Shown piece by piece: positions 1 to 8,874 of a stretch of DNA of 64,000 nt (position 1 is its first letter; the number at the start of each line of letters is the position of its first letter). The stretch is from positions 2,976,001-3,040,000 of the forward strand of contig CAWBKX010000002.1 in the NCBI GenBank assembly GCA_963789565.1. Direction: 5' to 3'. Source of the stretch: CALAGB01 sp963789565 (GTDB lineage: Bacteria; Chloroflexota; Chloroflexia; Thermomicrobiales; Thermomicrobiaceae). Made by a program: the position numbers and the translations under genes. Under the pieces are notes generated by a model. The model saw nothing but the letters and a program-made list of their open reading frames with translations, was not told the origin of the DNA and made no database searches.

Positions 1-44
1 AATGGGTTGACCGATGGGAAAAGTGACCATTTTGAAGAAGGGGG

Positions 45-72
45 TTGACAGCTAAGGCAATGTACGTACAAT
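45..72 (+). promoter_or_regulatory. Sigma-70-type promoter with operator over the -10
   Basis: TTGACA at 45-50 and TACAAT at 67-72 are separated by 16 bp, a near-consensus housekeeping promoter. A perfect 10-bp palindrome (61-70) covers most of the -10 element, which suggests repression by steric block. The predicted start of transcription is near 79. Confidence 0.6.
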
Positions 73-96
73 AGAGATCAGACGGCTGTACGTACA
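61..96. promoter_or_regulatory. Two copies of the palindrome TGTACGTACA
   Basis: TGTACGTACA occurs at 61-70 and again at 87-96, start-to-start 26 bp. Each copy is its own reverse complement. One lies on the -10 element and the other just downstream of the predicted transcription start, a repressor arrangement often seen with TetR-family regulators. The family is an inference: no TetR gene is in the window. The same pair could also serve a leftward promoter (TTGTAC at 98-93, TATTGT at 74-69). Confidence 0.55.
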
Positions 97-113
97 ACGC
101 GCTGGGGGGCCGA

Positions 114-353
114 ATGGTTGATTCGAAGCGCTCCCGATGTCGTGAACACCCGACCCGATACTCGCGTTGTCGACGAATCTGGGCGAGGGCGCATCGGCCA
201 GAAATGGCCATCCGAATGACGGTTGAGCTCTCGATGGAAGACGTCGGACTGCACCGATCTGATTACGCCATAACGTCTCGTTCGAGTTGTTTGTGGCTGA
301 TGGAACGAAGTCAAACGCTCGAGTCGATCTGCCAGTCACGCTGGCACAGCTAA
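114..353 (+). CDS. Questionable 79-residue ORF inside the operator-controlled unit
   Basis: ATG at 114 follows a G-run (104-109) by 4 bases, and the TAA at 351-353 lies 34 bases before a strong terminator, so the unit has promoter, possible ribosome site, ORF and terminator. The predicted protein is rich in Arg, Ser and Cys and resembles no family I know. Third-position GC is only about 60 percent, not clearly coding. The transcript (about 79 to 415) may instead be a small RNA. It does not show hallmarks of tmRNA, RNase P RNA or SRP RNA. Confidence 0.25.
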   Translation: MVDSKRSRCREHPTRYSRCRRIWARAHRPEMAIRMTVELSMEDVGLHRSDYAITSRSSCLWLMERSQTLESICQSRWHS

Positions 354-386
354 ATCTGAACCATCTCTTCCCTCCCTCCCTGTCTG

Positions 387-415
387 CGGGGCCGCCCACA
401 ACGGCCCCGTTTTTT
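387..415 (+). terminator. Rho-independent terminator
   Basis: A perfect 8-bp stem CGGGGCCG (387-394) and CGGCCCCG (402-409) with a 7-base loop is followed at once by six T (410-415). It closes the short unit that starts at the 45-72 promoter. Confidence 0.85.
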
Positions 416-589
416 CTTAACTTCGATTTCCAACTATTTACCCATTCTCCTCAATGCCTATCCGCCGGTACATTCTGGAGTAGGTCGTCCGTTGCCGCTG
501 ACGATGGCACCCGCAATGCAGCAATGGTTGAGTTGACCACTGAGGCTCGCTGCGCCACGAGCGAATTCGAAATCGGATAAGGACCTGAG

Positions 590-823
590 TTGGAGTTACC
601 GAGCGATCTCGCCTACAAATGGTTCGCGGAACACGGCTTTCATCAGATTTATCGCTCAACGGCGATTCGGCTGATGGCACATCAGGAGCTTCCCGGCGTC
701 GAAGTGCGCATCGGTACCGGCTACGTGGTCGTCGAACGAGACGGCAAAGAAGTCTATCGGTCTCTCATTCGTGACTTCGATCAAGAGGACCTTGCCGCGC
801 GAGTCTTCCGCGGCTCGTTGTAA
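590..823 (+). CDS. Small hypothetical protein (77 aa)
   Basis: The gene starts at TTG 590 with AAGGA about 6 bases upstream. The product is about 77 residues, mixed alpha/beta in composition, with no signal peptide or membrane segment. The middle (GTGYVVVERDGKEVYRS) looks like a two-strand beta hairpin. Codon use is that of a real gene (high G/C in third positions). I do not recognise the family. It stands alone between a terminator and the molybdoenzyme gene, in the same direction as the latter. Confidence 0.6.
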   Translation: MELPSDLAYKWFAEHGFHQIYRSTAIRLMAHQELPGVEVRIGTGYVVVERDGKEVYRSLIRDFDQEDLAARVFRGSL

Positions 824-942
824 TTCTTTCGTAATATCGGTAATCCTGAGTTCATCCGATTTGACCTGCCCGGTCGTAGAATGAGTGCAGGAGCGAAGCG
901 TTCGCTCCGACTCTCCCGTACGGATGAATGAAGGATGCCCCC

Positions 943-2472
943 ATGCGCTCGCGCCTCTTTTCTCGGTCTGGCTTTATCCCTGGTGTTGTTGCCGCGTTGA
1001 TCGCGTCGGTGGTGATGCTCCTCCTCGGTCGCGTATGGGGAGCGCCGGTGCCGACTCAGCTTCTCTCCGACCGCATCACGTCGGTCACGCCGGTCGACGT
1101 CTTTGGCGCCATCCTTGGCAAACTCGAATCATCAGCCAAGCCCCTCATCTTCGTTCTGCTCTTCGTCGGTCAACTGGTGGTCGGTGGATTGATTGGCGCG
1201 TTTCTGGCTGGCCTTCTGAAGCGCGGCAATTCCCCATTGCGGCTCTTCGGCCTCGTTTCGCTGGTCACATTTGCGGTGCTGGGACTCGTTTTTGCACCCC
1301 TGGGTGCGGTTGGAATCTTCGGACAGCACTCGTCGGCGGGTACAACCACCACCTTCTTGAGCTTTGCGGTGATCGCTTTGGTCTTCGGTGGCGTGGTTAT
1401 CGCCTGGCTGGCAGCGGTGGAGAGCGAGTTCGCGGTCGAGTATGACGACTCGCGTCGTCGGGTCGTGAGCGTGGTCGCCGTTGGCGTTCCGGTCCTGTTG
1501 GCCTCGGCTTATCTCGGCAAATTCTTCGTAGCGCTCAACAAGAAGAGTCAGGTGCCCTCATCGCCCAACACCGCTGACGGCATCTCTCCCGCATTGACGC
1601 CGATCGATGACTTCTACGTCGTCTCCAAGAATTTCATCGATCCCACGGTGGCACAGGGCGGCTGGAAGCTATCGGTCGAGGGCCTGGTCGCTCATCCGCA
1701 AACCTATACCTACGATCAGATTCGCTCGCGACCGACATCCAAGCACATCGCCACGCTCGAGTGCATCAGCAATGAGGTCGGCGGAGAGTACATCAGCAAC
1801 GGCGAATGGACTGGCTTTCCGCTGAAGCAGCTATTGGACGAAGCGGGCGTGCAAGATGGCGTGGTTGACGTTGTCTTCTACGCCGAGGACGGCTATTCCG
1901 ACTCGATCCCGCTCTCCGTCGCACTCGATCCGAACACGTTTCTCGTGCATGCGCTGGATGGGCAGCCTCTGGCGAAAGATCACGGGTTCCCAGTTCGCAT
2001 GCTTGTCCCGAACATCTACGGCATGAAGAACGTCAAGTGGTTGAACAAGATCGCTCTGGTCGATAACGACTTCAAGGGGTTCTGGCAGCATCGAGGTTGG
2101 AGTGACGTGGCCATCATCACGACCATGTCACGCATTGATTTTCCTCACGCACTCGATTCGGTGACGGTCGGACAGCCGGCGAAAGTTGGCGGCGTGGCCT
2201 TCGCGGGAAGTCGTGGCATCCAGCGCGTCGAACTTTCGACCGATGGCGGCAAGACGTGGAATGACACCAAGCTGCAGAAACCGCTGTCCTCACTGAGCTG
2301 GGTGATCTGGACGTATGACTGGACGCCCGACGCGGACGGTAAGGTCACGCTTGAAGTCCGTGCGACCGATGGCACCGGACAGACCCAGACAAAGGATGAG
2401 AATCCTCCGCTGCCGGACGGTTCAACCGGTTATCACACGGTTCCCGTGAAGGTGTCACAAGCTACGACGTAG
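943..2472 (+). CDS. Membrane-anchored sulfite-oxidase-like molybdopterin oxidoreductase
   Basis: About the first 195 residues form several membrane helices. They are followed by a sulfite oxidase-type Mo-cofactor domain (about 205-375) and a C-terminal Ig-like Mo-co dimerisation domain (about 385-500). The conserved Mo-ligand cysteine sits in TLECISNE at residue 274. Family members move oxygen atoms to or from sulfite or other small substrates outside the membrane; the substrate here cannot be named. The fused membrane part probably anchors the catalytic domain on the outer face. Start chosen at ATG 943, 7 bases after AAGGA (931-935); an in-frame ATG at 928 is the alternative. Confidence 0.88.
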   Translation: MRSRLFSRSGFIPGVVAALIASVVMLLLGRVWGAPVPTQLLSDRITSVTPVDVFGAILGKLESSAKPLIFVLLFVGQLVVGGLIGAFLAGLLKRGNSPLRLFGLVSLVTFAVLGLVFAPLGAVGIFGQHSSAGTTTTFLSFAVIALVFGGVVIAWLAAVESEFAVEYDDSRRRVVSVVAVGVPVLLASAYLGKFFVALNKKSQVPSSPNTADGISPALTPIDDFYVVSKNFIDPTVAQGGWKLSVEGLVAHPQTYTYDQIRSRPTSKHIATLECISNEVGGEYISNGEWTGFPLKQLLDEAGVQDGVVDVVFYAEDGYSDSIPLSVALDPNTFLVHALDGQPLAKDHGFPVRMLVPNIYGMKNVKWLNKIALVDNDFKGFWQHRGWSDVAIITTMSRIDFPHALDSVTVGQPAKVGGVAFAGSRGIQRVELSTDGGKTWNDTKLQKPLSSLSWVIWTYDWTPDADGKVTLEVRATDGTGQTQTKDENPPLPDGSTGYHTVPVKVSQATT

Positions 2473-2515
2473 ACCCGGATACGGATGGAATTGCCGAGTC
2501 GGCCAGTTAACTCTG

Positions 2516-3241
2516 CTATTCCCACTTGAAGGTGCGGCTGGCGATCGCCAACGTCACCAGACCCCAGGCGGCCAGAATCAGCAGGTTCCAGACGGGGAAA
2601 CTGGTGTGTGGTCCGAGCGAAGCTCGCAGCGCGTCCGCAAACGCGGCTGACGGGAAGATCTTGGCCGGAATCGAGAGGAATCCTGGCAGCTTGTCGAGCG
2701 GCCAGGCGACACCACCCAGAAGCAAGAACAGGAAGAAGAGCGTGTTGGCGGTCGCCAACGTCGTCTCGGCGCGGAAGGAGCCGGCCAGCATCAGCCCGAA
2801 GCTAGAGAAGGTTGCAATGCCGAGCAACAGTGCGAAGATCGCCAGCGGCAGAGCGCCGGTCGGATGCCAATCGAAGAGGAAATACGCGATTCCAATCAGG
2901 ATGATGATGTCCAGGATATCGACGGCGATGACCGAGATGATCTTGGCGACGAGGAGCTGTGTACGGGTGAGGGGTGTGCTTCCGAGTCGCTTCAACACGC
3001 CGTAACTGCGCTCGTAACCAGTGCGAATGCTGAGGCTGACCAACCCGGTCGACATGACCGCCAACGCCAGCATGCCGGGCAGCAAGAAGTCGATGGGTCG
3101 TTCGACGCTCGAAGGCTTGACGCCGATTCCTGCGAAAAAAACGAGGAGTGCCGGTGGGAAAAAGACCGTGATGAGCATCCCCTCGAACTGACGCAACGTC
3201 AGCTTCAATTCCATCTTCGTTTGCGCGATGAGTGCGTTCAT
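2516..3241 (-). CDS. ABC-2 type transporter permease
   Basis: A 241-residue integral membrane protein with about six helices and the layout of ABC-2 exporters (drug, lipid or polysaccharide export). The N-terminus is cytoplasmic, followed by a long first extracellular segment and a C-terminal cluster of helices. It lies 22 bp downstream of an ABC ATPase on the same strand, and the two are presumably one exporter. The substrate is unknown. Its end faces the end of the molybdoenzyme gene 43 bp away; no clear terminator is visible there. Confidence 0.88.
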   Translation of the reverse strand: MNALIAQTKMELKLTLRQFEGMLITVFFPPALLVFFAGIGVKPSSVERPIDFLLPGMLALAVMSTGLVSLSIRTGYERSYGVLKRLGSTPLTRTQLLVAKIISVIAVDILDIIILIGIAYFLFDWHPTGALPLAIFALLLGIATFSSFGLMLAGSFRAETTLATANTLFFLFLLLGGVAWPLDKLPGFLSIPAKIFPSAAFADALRASLGPHTSFPVWNLLILAAWGLVTLAIASRTFKWE

Positions 3242-3263
3242 ATGGTGTTCTCTCGTGTGCCGT

Positions 3264-4190
3264 TCACTCGCGAAGCTCGTTGCCGGTCAACCGCAGGAAG
3301 ACTTCCTCAAGCGATTCGTGCCCGACCCTTAAATCGTTGAGCAGGATGTTGTGCTCGCGTCCCCAGTTCGTGATTTCGGCCAACAGGTCAATCGGCCGTG
3401 CCGTGTGCATGACGTAGAAGCCGGGTCGCTCCTCGCGAATTCCGCGTGACGAAGGCAGTCGCCCGAGATCGCTCGTGTCCATACCGTCCGGGCCGGTGAA
3501 CTGCACCTCTTCAGCGCTCGTCGCGGTCAGTATGCGCGGCTCCTCGAGGGCTAGCAGCCGTCCATGGTCGATGATCGCCACGCGATCGGCGAGCCGTTCG
3601 GCTTCTTCCATGAAGTGGGTCGTCAAAAGAATGGTCAACCCGCGGTCCCGCAATGACTGCAGGATGTCCCACGTCATGTGGCGCGCTTGCGGATCCATGG
3701 CAGTGGTCGGTTCGTCGAGGAAGAGGAGCTCAGGTTTGCCAATGAGCGCCGCTGCCAGAGCCAATCGCCGTTGCTGACCGCCGGAGAGTTGCCGATACCG
3801 TGTGTGTGCGGCTTCCTCCAGCCCGACCATCTCGATCATCGTGTCGGTCTCTTCGGCGTCGCGATAGAACTGACGCAGCAGGTTGAGAATCTCGATCGGT
3901 GTGACCGTAGGGTAGATGCCCGCGTTCTGCAGCATCACGCCGATGCGCTGCTTCAGTTCGCCGCCGTCACGAATAGGATCGAGTCCAAGTACTCGAACGT
4001 CGCCGCTGTCCGGGGTTCGATAACCTTCCAGGATCTCGACTGTGGTCGTCTTCCCGGCACCGTTCGGGCCCAGGAGCGCGAAGATCTCACCCCGCCACAC
4101 GCTGAAGCTGAGACCGTCTACCGCGCGTTTGGCGCCATAGTTCTTTTCGAGACTGCGTACGGTGATCGCATCCTGCATAGTGGTTGTCAT
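3264..4190 (-). CDS. ABC transporter ATP-binding protein
   Basis: A 308-residue ATPase of the multidrug/daunorubicin exporter type. It has Walker A GPNGAGKTT (residues 41-49), signature LSGGQQRR, Walker B LLFLDEPTT and the switch histidine in LLTTHFMEEAE. A C-terminal extension of about 90 residues is typical of this subfamily. It works with the permease encoded next. The start is set at ATG 4190 behind GGAGTT; an upstream in-frame ATG at 4211 and a downstream one near 4178 are also possible. Confidence 0.88.
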   Translation of the reverse strand: MTTTMQDAITVRSLEKNYGAKRAVDGLSFSVWRGEIFALLGPNGAGKTTTVEILEGYRTPDSGDVRVLGLDPIRDGGELKQRIGVMLQNAGIYPTVTPIEILNLLRQFYRDAEETDTMIEMVGLEEAAHTRYRQLSGGQQRRLALAAALIGKPELLFLDEPTTAMDPQARHMTWDILQSLRDRGLTILLTTHFMEEAERLADRVAIIDHGRLLALEEPRILTATSAEEVQFTGPDGMDTSDLGRLPSSRGIREERPGFYVMHTARPIDLLAEITNWGREHNILLNDLRVGHESLEEVFLRLTGNELRE

Positions 4191-4263
4191 AACTCCAACA
4201 CGAGCCGGCATTCGGATGGCTGCGCGTGAGAACCGCCTCGAAAGTCGATCCCGACAGCTGAAT

Positions 4264-4686
4264 CTACTTAGCGAAACTGATCTGATAGAGCATCATGTAA
4301 ATGATCCATCCGGTGAATGCAACATAAAGCCACATGGGTAGCGTTTTTCGTGCCAATTGCTTATGCCGGGCGAACTGCTTGGTGAAGGCCCGGTAGAGGA
4401 CGATGAGCACGAGCGGGATGATCAAGGTGGCAAGAATGGTATGCGAAATCAGAATTGCGAGATAGCCCACCCGAACGGCACCGTGGCCAGCGAAGATCTT
4501 GGTCGGCTGAGTCAAATACCGGGTGACGTAGGCGACGAGGAAGAGAGCGGCGAAGGTTGTGGCGGTCAGCATCGACCACTTGTGCCGCTGAATCTGCATG
4601 TGCCGGATGAAGTAGTAGCCAAAAAGAAGTGATATCCCACTCAAGACGATGAACGTTGTGTCGACGAGTGGGAGCCAGTGCGCCAT
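4264..4686 (-). CDS. DUF420 family membrane protein
   Basis: A 140-residue protein with four membrane helices and the pattern of DUF420 (YozB/CtaM-like) proteins: His in the first loops (HKWSM), GHGAVRVGYL and a terminal GWIIYMMLYQ. Relatives are linked to assembly or maturation of haem-copper cytochrome oxidases in Bacillales. No oxidase genes lie nearby here, but the complex III operon 14 kb away shows that the cell has a cytochrome c branch. Transcribed leftward, 74 bp ahead of the ABC ATPase gene. Confidence 0.8.
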   Translation of the reverse strand: MAHWLPLVDTTFIVLSGISLLFGYYFIRHMQIQRHKWSMLTATTFAALFLVAYVTRYLTQPTKIFAGHGAVRVGYLAILISHTILATLIIPLVLIVLYRAFTKQFARHKQLARKTLPMWLYVAFTGWIIYMMLYQISFAK

Positions 4687-4817
4687 CGGATTGAGTTGCC
4701 TTTACACGAAGAAGTCGCGATCACACGTGCATTTTATGCTTTTGCGCAAGGATCAATGGGTCAGGAAAAACCCGCGATACACCATGCCGTCCCCGAGAGC
4801 GCACCGCGCAACGACTT

Positions 4818-5348
4818 CTAGCGGACGCGGGTAGTGCGCGTTGGCTGCGCTTCACCCAGCAACGGCTGAAGCACGATGATCATCCGAGACAACGTCGCGC
4901 TGATTTGATTGGCCAGGCTGTCGGTCAGCGGCTGATATGGGAGGTGCTGGAACAGGTGACCCCAGGAGTTGGTCCAGCGTTCGAGCTCGAACCCTTCACC
5001 AAGCTCATGCTTGATCTCGAGGATGTGCGAATCGAAAAATCGGAGCAGGCGCTCGGTCGACTCGGGTCCGTCCTCGAAGTGAAGACCGATCTCGATGTGC
5101 CGGTCACGCGCATTGGCCCAAACCTCGTAGTGGATGCGCGCGTGCCCGTAACTGAGCTTGAGCAGATCTCGTGTGGTGAACGACTGGTAGCTCTTGAGGG
5201 AATCGGGAAGCATGGGACGAACCGCCTCGGCCACGTCGTGGAAAAAGTCGCGACGCGTCAGAGACGGCGTTTTGCTAGTCGTGCTGGTCTTGCTGGACGT
5301 GGTGCTCACCTTATGATGTGGCGTCTCGACTGCGTGGCTACGGACCAA
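4818..5348 (-). CDS. Hypothetical protein with Ser/Thr-rich N-terminus
   Basis: About 176 residues. The first 30 are a low-complexity Thr/Ser/Lys stretch, followed by a soluble alpha/beta region with repeated His-containing segments (HYEVWANARDRHIEIGLHFED). I do not recognise the family. It overlaps the 3' end of the giant peptidase gene by 11 bp, so the two are probably co-transcribed and translationally coupled. The start is uncertain: TTG 5348 gives the full ORF, GTG 5309 would remove the overlap; neither has a strong ribosome site. Confidence 0.6.
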   Translation of the reverse strand: MVRSHAVETPHHKVSTTSSKTSTTSKTPSLTRRDFFHDVAEAVRPMLPDSLKSYQSFTTRDLLKLSYGHARIHYEVWANARDRHIEIGLHFEDGPESTERLLRFFDSHILEIKHELGEGFELERWTNSWGHLFQHLPYQPLTDSLANQISATLSRMIIVLQPLLGEAQPTRTTRVR

Positions 5349-8300
5349 TCACGATGGGGCGACGGCGACCCAGAGTCACCCGTGCCCCGTGCGCGTACTC
5401 AAGGATACGTCGTTCGGGTGGCGTGGCGGAAGCGGCCAGCAAATCGATTACGGCGCGGTTGGCGATCAGGTGCGCCTTGGCGGTCAGACGCAGATGCTCA
5501 CGGTGCGCGGTCTCATCCGGCACTTCGGTCACCCAGGACGCCACGGTGACGGCGGGATGCCGCGCCGTCGGACTGCGACGCGAGCGTGTTGAATCCTCCG
5601 GCACCGCGCCGAAGTACCAGATCATCTCGCGATGCGTGTTCGCCGGAAAGCGTTCCGGTAACCAATTCGATCCCCACGTCATGTAGCGCTCTCGGTAGAG
5701 GCGATTCCACTGGAGCATTTCAACGTCGCTGGCGACCGCGCGCGCGACAGCCTCGCGAATCGCATAGGCCGCCAGACGGTGCTCCGGATATTTCTTGCTG
5801 TCCAGGTGGTGCAAAATGCCGTAGACCATGGCCTGCACCTGCCAGTAGCTCACGTTGAATCTGGGTGGAGAACCAAACCCGGCGAACGTTTGTGCCCATT
5901 CATGCGACGGAACGCCATGGTTGTCGACGATGACGTCGGGCAGCCAGCGCTCCCACATCTTGGCGCGCACACGGGACTCGCCGAAAGGCGTATCGGGATT
6001 GTCGTTGTCCTCGGCGAACTCGTACCCAACCGCGTTGTAGCGGGCTGGATGGTGCTTCCAGGTTGGGTGTTCTTGCTGCAGACGGTCGTGCAAGGCGGCT
6101 CCGTCGGCATTCTCGTACGGGAGGATGGCAATGTTGACGCGGCTCAGCATTCGGCGCCAGTCGGGGTCCGCTGTCAGGAGTTCGACCAAGCGCAATGCCG
6201 CCGTCGTACTGGCCACCTCGTTCGCGTGATGCCGTGCCACGATCAGGTAGGTCGGCTTGAATATCGAGAGTTTGCGCTTTGACCAGACGGCGGCCGACAT
6301 CGGAACCGTCACTTCGATCGCCGGGAGCGGACGCCCTTGGTAGCTGTGGTCGAGCGCGGGTTCGACGTGAACCGCAGGTCGAGATGCAAGTCGAGCGAGC
6401 TGCGAACTCAAACGATCTTCGTTCAGGAACAGTGACTCCGATACGGGCGACGTGGCCGGCACCGCTGCTGCCACGTCAGCGCGTGGAGGCCAGCCAAGGG
6501 TGACCTGGAAACCATCATCCGCGGAGATCAGCAGCGCCGGAAAATGCGGATCGGGCGGAACGAGCTCGCTCAGCGCCTGCATGCGCGCTCGCAGAAGTGG
6601 TGTGAGGGTCGGCCAGCGGAGCTGAAGCTGAGCTTGATCGCGCAACATCGAGACGCTGGTAACGATTGGCCGCGCGGGTGGATCGGACAAAATCGGTCCG
6701 ATCGGTTCGCTTCCGCCACCACTTTCCAGTGCCGCGACTGAGCGTGCCCGGCGGCGTAGATCCACTCGCCCATGAGGAGCGGCGCCGGGCCGGACGTGAA
6801 CGATGGGCACGACCCCACCTGGGGCCGATAAGCGCTCGCCGGTCGTTTTCGCTCCGAGCGTTTCGACGAAATCGAGCACGTTGAAGTAGATGTCCTCGTG
6901 AAGGGCCTCGGCGGCGGAGTTCATCTCCTCGCGAATGCCGAACGGCTCGTCAGTCTCACTCATGGATATCTCGACAAAGAGTTCGTCGAAGAAGGGCTGA
7001 TCCGATCGGCGCGGTTCGCCGTCCGTGGCATTGATGATCGACTCCTGGAGCCGCGGCAGGACCTCCTCCTGCAGGTAGTCCCAGAACCGCTCGGGGTCGG
7101 TCGGAACGCGTTCTTTCACCTCGATGCCGTTCTGACGTGCCTGAATGCCACCACCGATGAAATGCACGCTGCCGCCGTCAGGGTAGAGGGTGTGATAGGG
7201 ACGCTGATCTCGCGGCGGATCAAACTCGCTACGAGAGAGGAGCGTGCCATCCTCGTCGAAGGCGCTGGCGGCATACAGCGCGGGGCCTTCATACTCTGAC
7301 AAGGTGATACGGTCGAGCGGAAGACGGAGGGCTTTGGCGATGATCTCGTCGCCCGGGAAGAGCTCTTGTAGCCAGCGGATACGCATGTCGAGTGCGTGAT
7401 CGCTCTCGGTGGTTTCGAGCGGACGAAAGCGCAACGTCACTCGATGGACATTGCCGAGCGCCTGCCATTCCGGGAGCACGACCTCTCGCAGCCAGCAGAG
7501 ACCGGCTTTGAAGGCGTCGATCACGCGTATTTCACAGCGGTCTTGCTGAAACCCGGCGGCGGTCAGTTCTCGTTGGATTCGCTCCTCGAGCGCGCGGCGA
7601 ATCGACGCGGGCTCTGAGACGGTGACGATGAGCGAGAGAGGCAGGCGTCGATCGAGCTCAGGGATGACGTCTTCGCGCAGCACGTCGATGACCCGATCGA
7701 CCTCCCACCGGGCTGACCACTCGTGCTTGAAGACCGTCTGCGTCGATCCCGGACCCACAATCGGCATCGCATCGCCAATTGAGCGACGAACGGATCGCGC
7801 CAGCGACCGCTGCTCTGTCGTGTCAGACGTGAGAAGACGAAGTGTTGCCCCGTCAGTGACATGAGACCGATTGCTCAGATCAGCAAGAAGCGCCGCGGTG
7901 CGCCCTTCAGCGGTCCATCCCGCAAGACTCCGCCGCAGCCAATCCTGGATCTCGCTTGCTGAAGCATCGCATTCTTTAGACGCTGCCAGCGGCCAGTGGA
8001 GCGCCAGTTTCTCGAGGAGCGCCGCGGCATCGTTGGCGTCGCCGAAGAGTTCGAGCGCGGGATGAGCGGGGTTGTCGACCGTCGTCAGCCGGGCCAGATA
8101 TCCATTCTGGAGGTGCAGCCGCAGCGGGATCGTTCCTGGTCTGGGCACTGGTGCGTCGGTGGCAACCGGGAGGTCGATGCCGGAGGACTCGATCGCTAGC
8201 CTGACGACGAAGTGGAAAAGGCCGATCCCTACGGCCCGTGGCATATCATCGGGTACCATGATGCAGAGGCGCGTTCCGTCCGGGATCTCGTTGCCGTCGT

Positions 8301-8748
8301 GATCGGTAAGAAGACCGTCCGTTTCGAATAGTCTGGCCAGGTCCAGGTTTGTCGATCCTGTCACAGAGCTGTGGTTGCGCTCGAGCGCCGCATCGCCGCG
8401 CAGCGTCAGGTCGCGGATGGCATCCGGACCTTCCAGGATGACCGCCGGTCGGCCTTTCCAGCCGTCCCGCTCAAGATGAGGGCGGATGCTGCGTCCGCGC
8501 CGCACGACGATGGGGAAGTGATCCGGGCCGGGCTCGTCGACAATCAAGGGCGGAGTGAATCCGGACGTTTCCAATCCGAGACGTGCCGCGAGGTCAAACA
8601 AGGCGCACCACATGTCGGCGTCTGGTTCTTCCTCCAACACGATGCGGGCGCGGATGTCATCTGGGTGTGAGTCGGCGTTGGAGTCGATCAAGAAGGCGCC
8701 AGCGGAGAATAGATCGTCAGCACTCTGTGCGGGGCCGTGGTCCAGCAC
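5338..8748 (-). CDS. Giant M14-type metallopeptidase with unrecognised N-terminal half
   Basis: About 1136 residues. The C-terminal third carries a zinc carboxypeptidase (M14) core: HHANE near residues 840-844 supplies the H-x-x-E ligands, and the His in VDNHG near residue 944 is a good third ligand. The first 800 or so residues match nothing I recognise. They look like tandem alpha/beta domains and contain no signal peptide or membrane helix, so the protein is probably cytoplasmic. M14 enzymes cleave C-terminal residues or amides from peptides and related compounds; the substrate is not predictable. The start is set at GTG 8748 because AAGGAGG lies 5 bases upstream, while the longer ATG (8790) has no ribosome site. 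Confidence 0.8.
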   Translation of the reverse strand: MLDHGPAQSADDLFSAGAFLIDSNADSHPDDIRARIVLEEEPDADMWCALFDLAARLGLETSGFTPPLIVDEPGPDHFPIVVRRGRSIRPHLERDGWKGRPAVILEGPDAIRDLTLRGDAALERNHSSVTGSTNLDLARLFETDGLLTDHDGNEIPDGTRLCIMVPDDMPRAVGIGLFHFVVRLAIESSGIDLPVATDAPVPRPGTIPLRLHLQNGYLARLTTVDNPAHPALELFGDANDAAALLEKLALHWPLAASKECDASASEIQDWLRRSLAGWTAEGRTAALLADLSNRSHVTDGATLRLLTSDTTEQRSLARSVRRSIGDAMPIVGPGSTQTVFKHEWSARWEVDRVIDVLREDVIPELDRRLPLSLIVTVSEPASIRRALEERIQRELTAAGFQQDRCEIRVIDAFKAGLCWLREVVLPEWQALGNVHRVTLRFRPLETTESDHALDMRIRWLQELFPGDEIIAKALRLPLDRITLSEYEGPALYAASAFDEDGTLLSRSEFDPPRDQRPYHTLYPDGGSVHFIGGGIQARQNGIEVKERVPTDPERFWDYLQEEVLPRLQESIINATDGEPRRSDQPFFDELFVEISMSETDEPFGIREEMNSAAEALHEDIYFNVLDFVETLGAKTTGERLSAPGGVVPIVHVRPGAAPHGRVDLRRRARSVAALESGGGSEPIGPILSDPPARPIVTSVSMLRDQAQLQLRWPTLTPLLRARMQALSELVPPDPHFPALLISADDGFQVTLGWPPRADVAAAVPATSPVSESLFLNEDRLSSQLARLASRPAVHVEPALDHSYQGRPLPAIEVTVPMSAAVWSKRKLSIFKPTYLIVARHHANEVASTTAALRLVELLTADPDWRRMLSRVNIAILPYENADGAALHDRLQQEHPTWKHHPARYNAVGYEFAEDNDNPDTPFGESRVRAKMWERWLPDVIVDNHGVPSHEWAQTFAGFGSPPRFNVSYWQVQAMVYGILHHLDSKKYPEHRLAAYAIREAVARAVASDVEMLQWNRLYRERYMTWGSNWLPERFPANTHREMIWYFGAVPEDSTRSRRSPTARHPAVTVASWVTEVPDETAHREHLRLTAKAHLIANRAVIDLLAASATPPERRILEYAHGARVTLGRRRPIVIGP

Positions 8749-8874
8749 GATTCCTCCTTCTGGCAAACCGGCTTGTGTTGGCGTCCGCATTGTACCGGAG
8801 GATCGAGAGCTGTGCCGACGACGGAGCGCGGCTTCTCGACTGCATGGGACGGGTTATCTCGAAGGGATAGGGTC

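Noticed and set aside
824..942. TTGACC followed by TAGAAT upstream of the molybdoenzyme gene
   Set aside because: The hexamers are only 10 bp apart, too close for a sigma-70 promoter.
2526..3005. Long + strand ORF opposite the ABC permease gene
   Set aside because: It is an antisense shadow: composition is basic and low in hydrophobic pattern, and the minus-strand protein has clear membrane helices.
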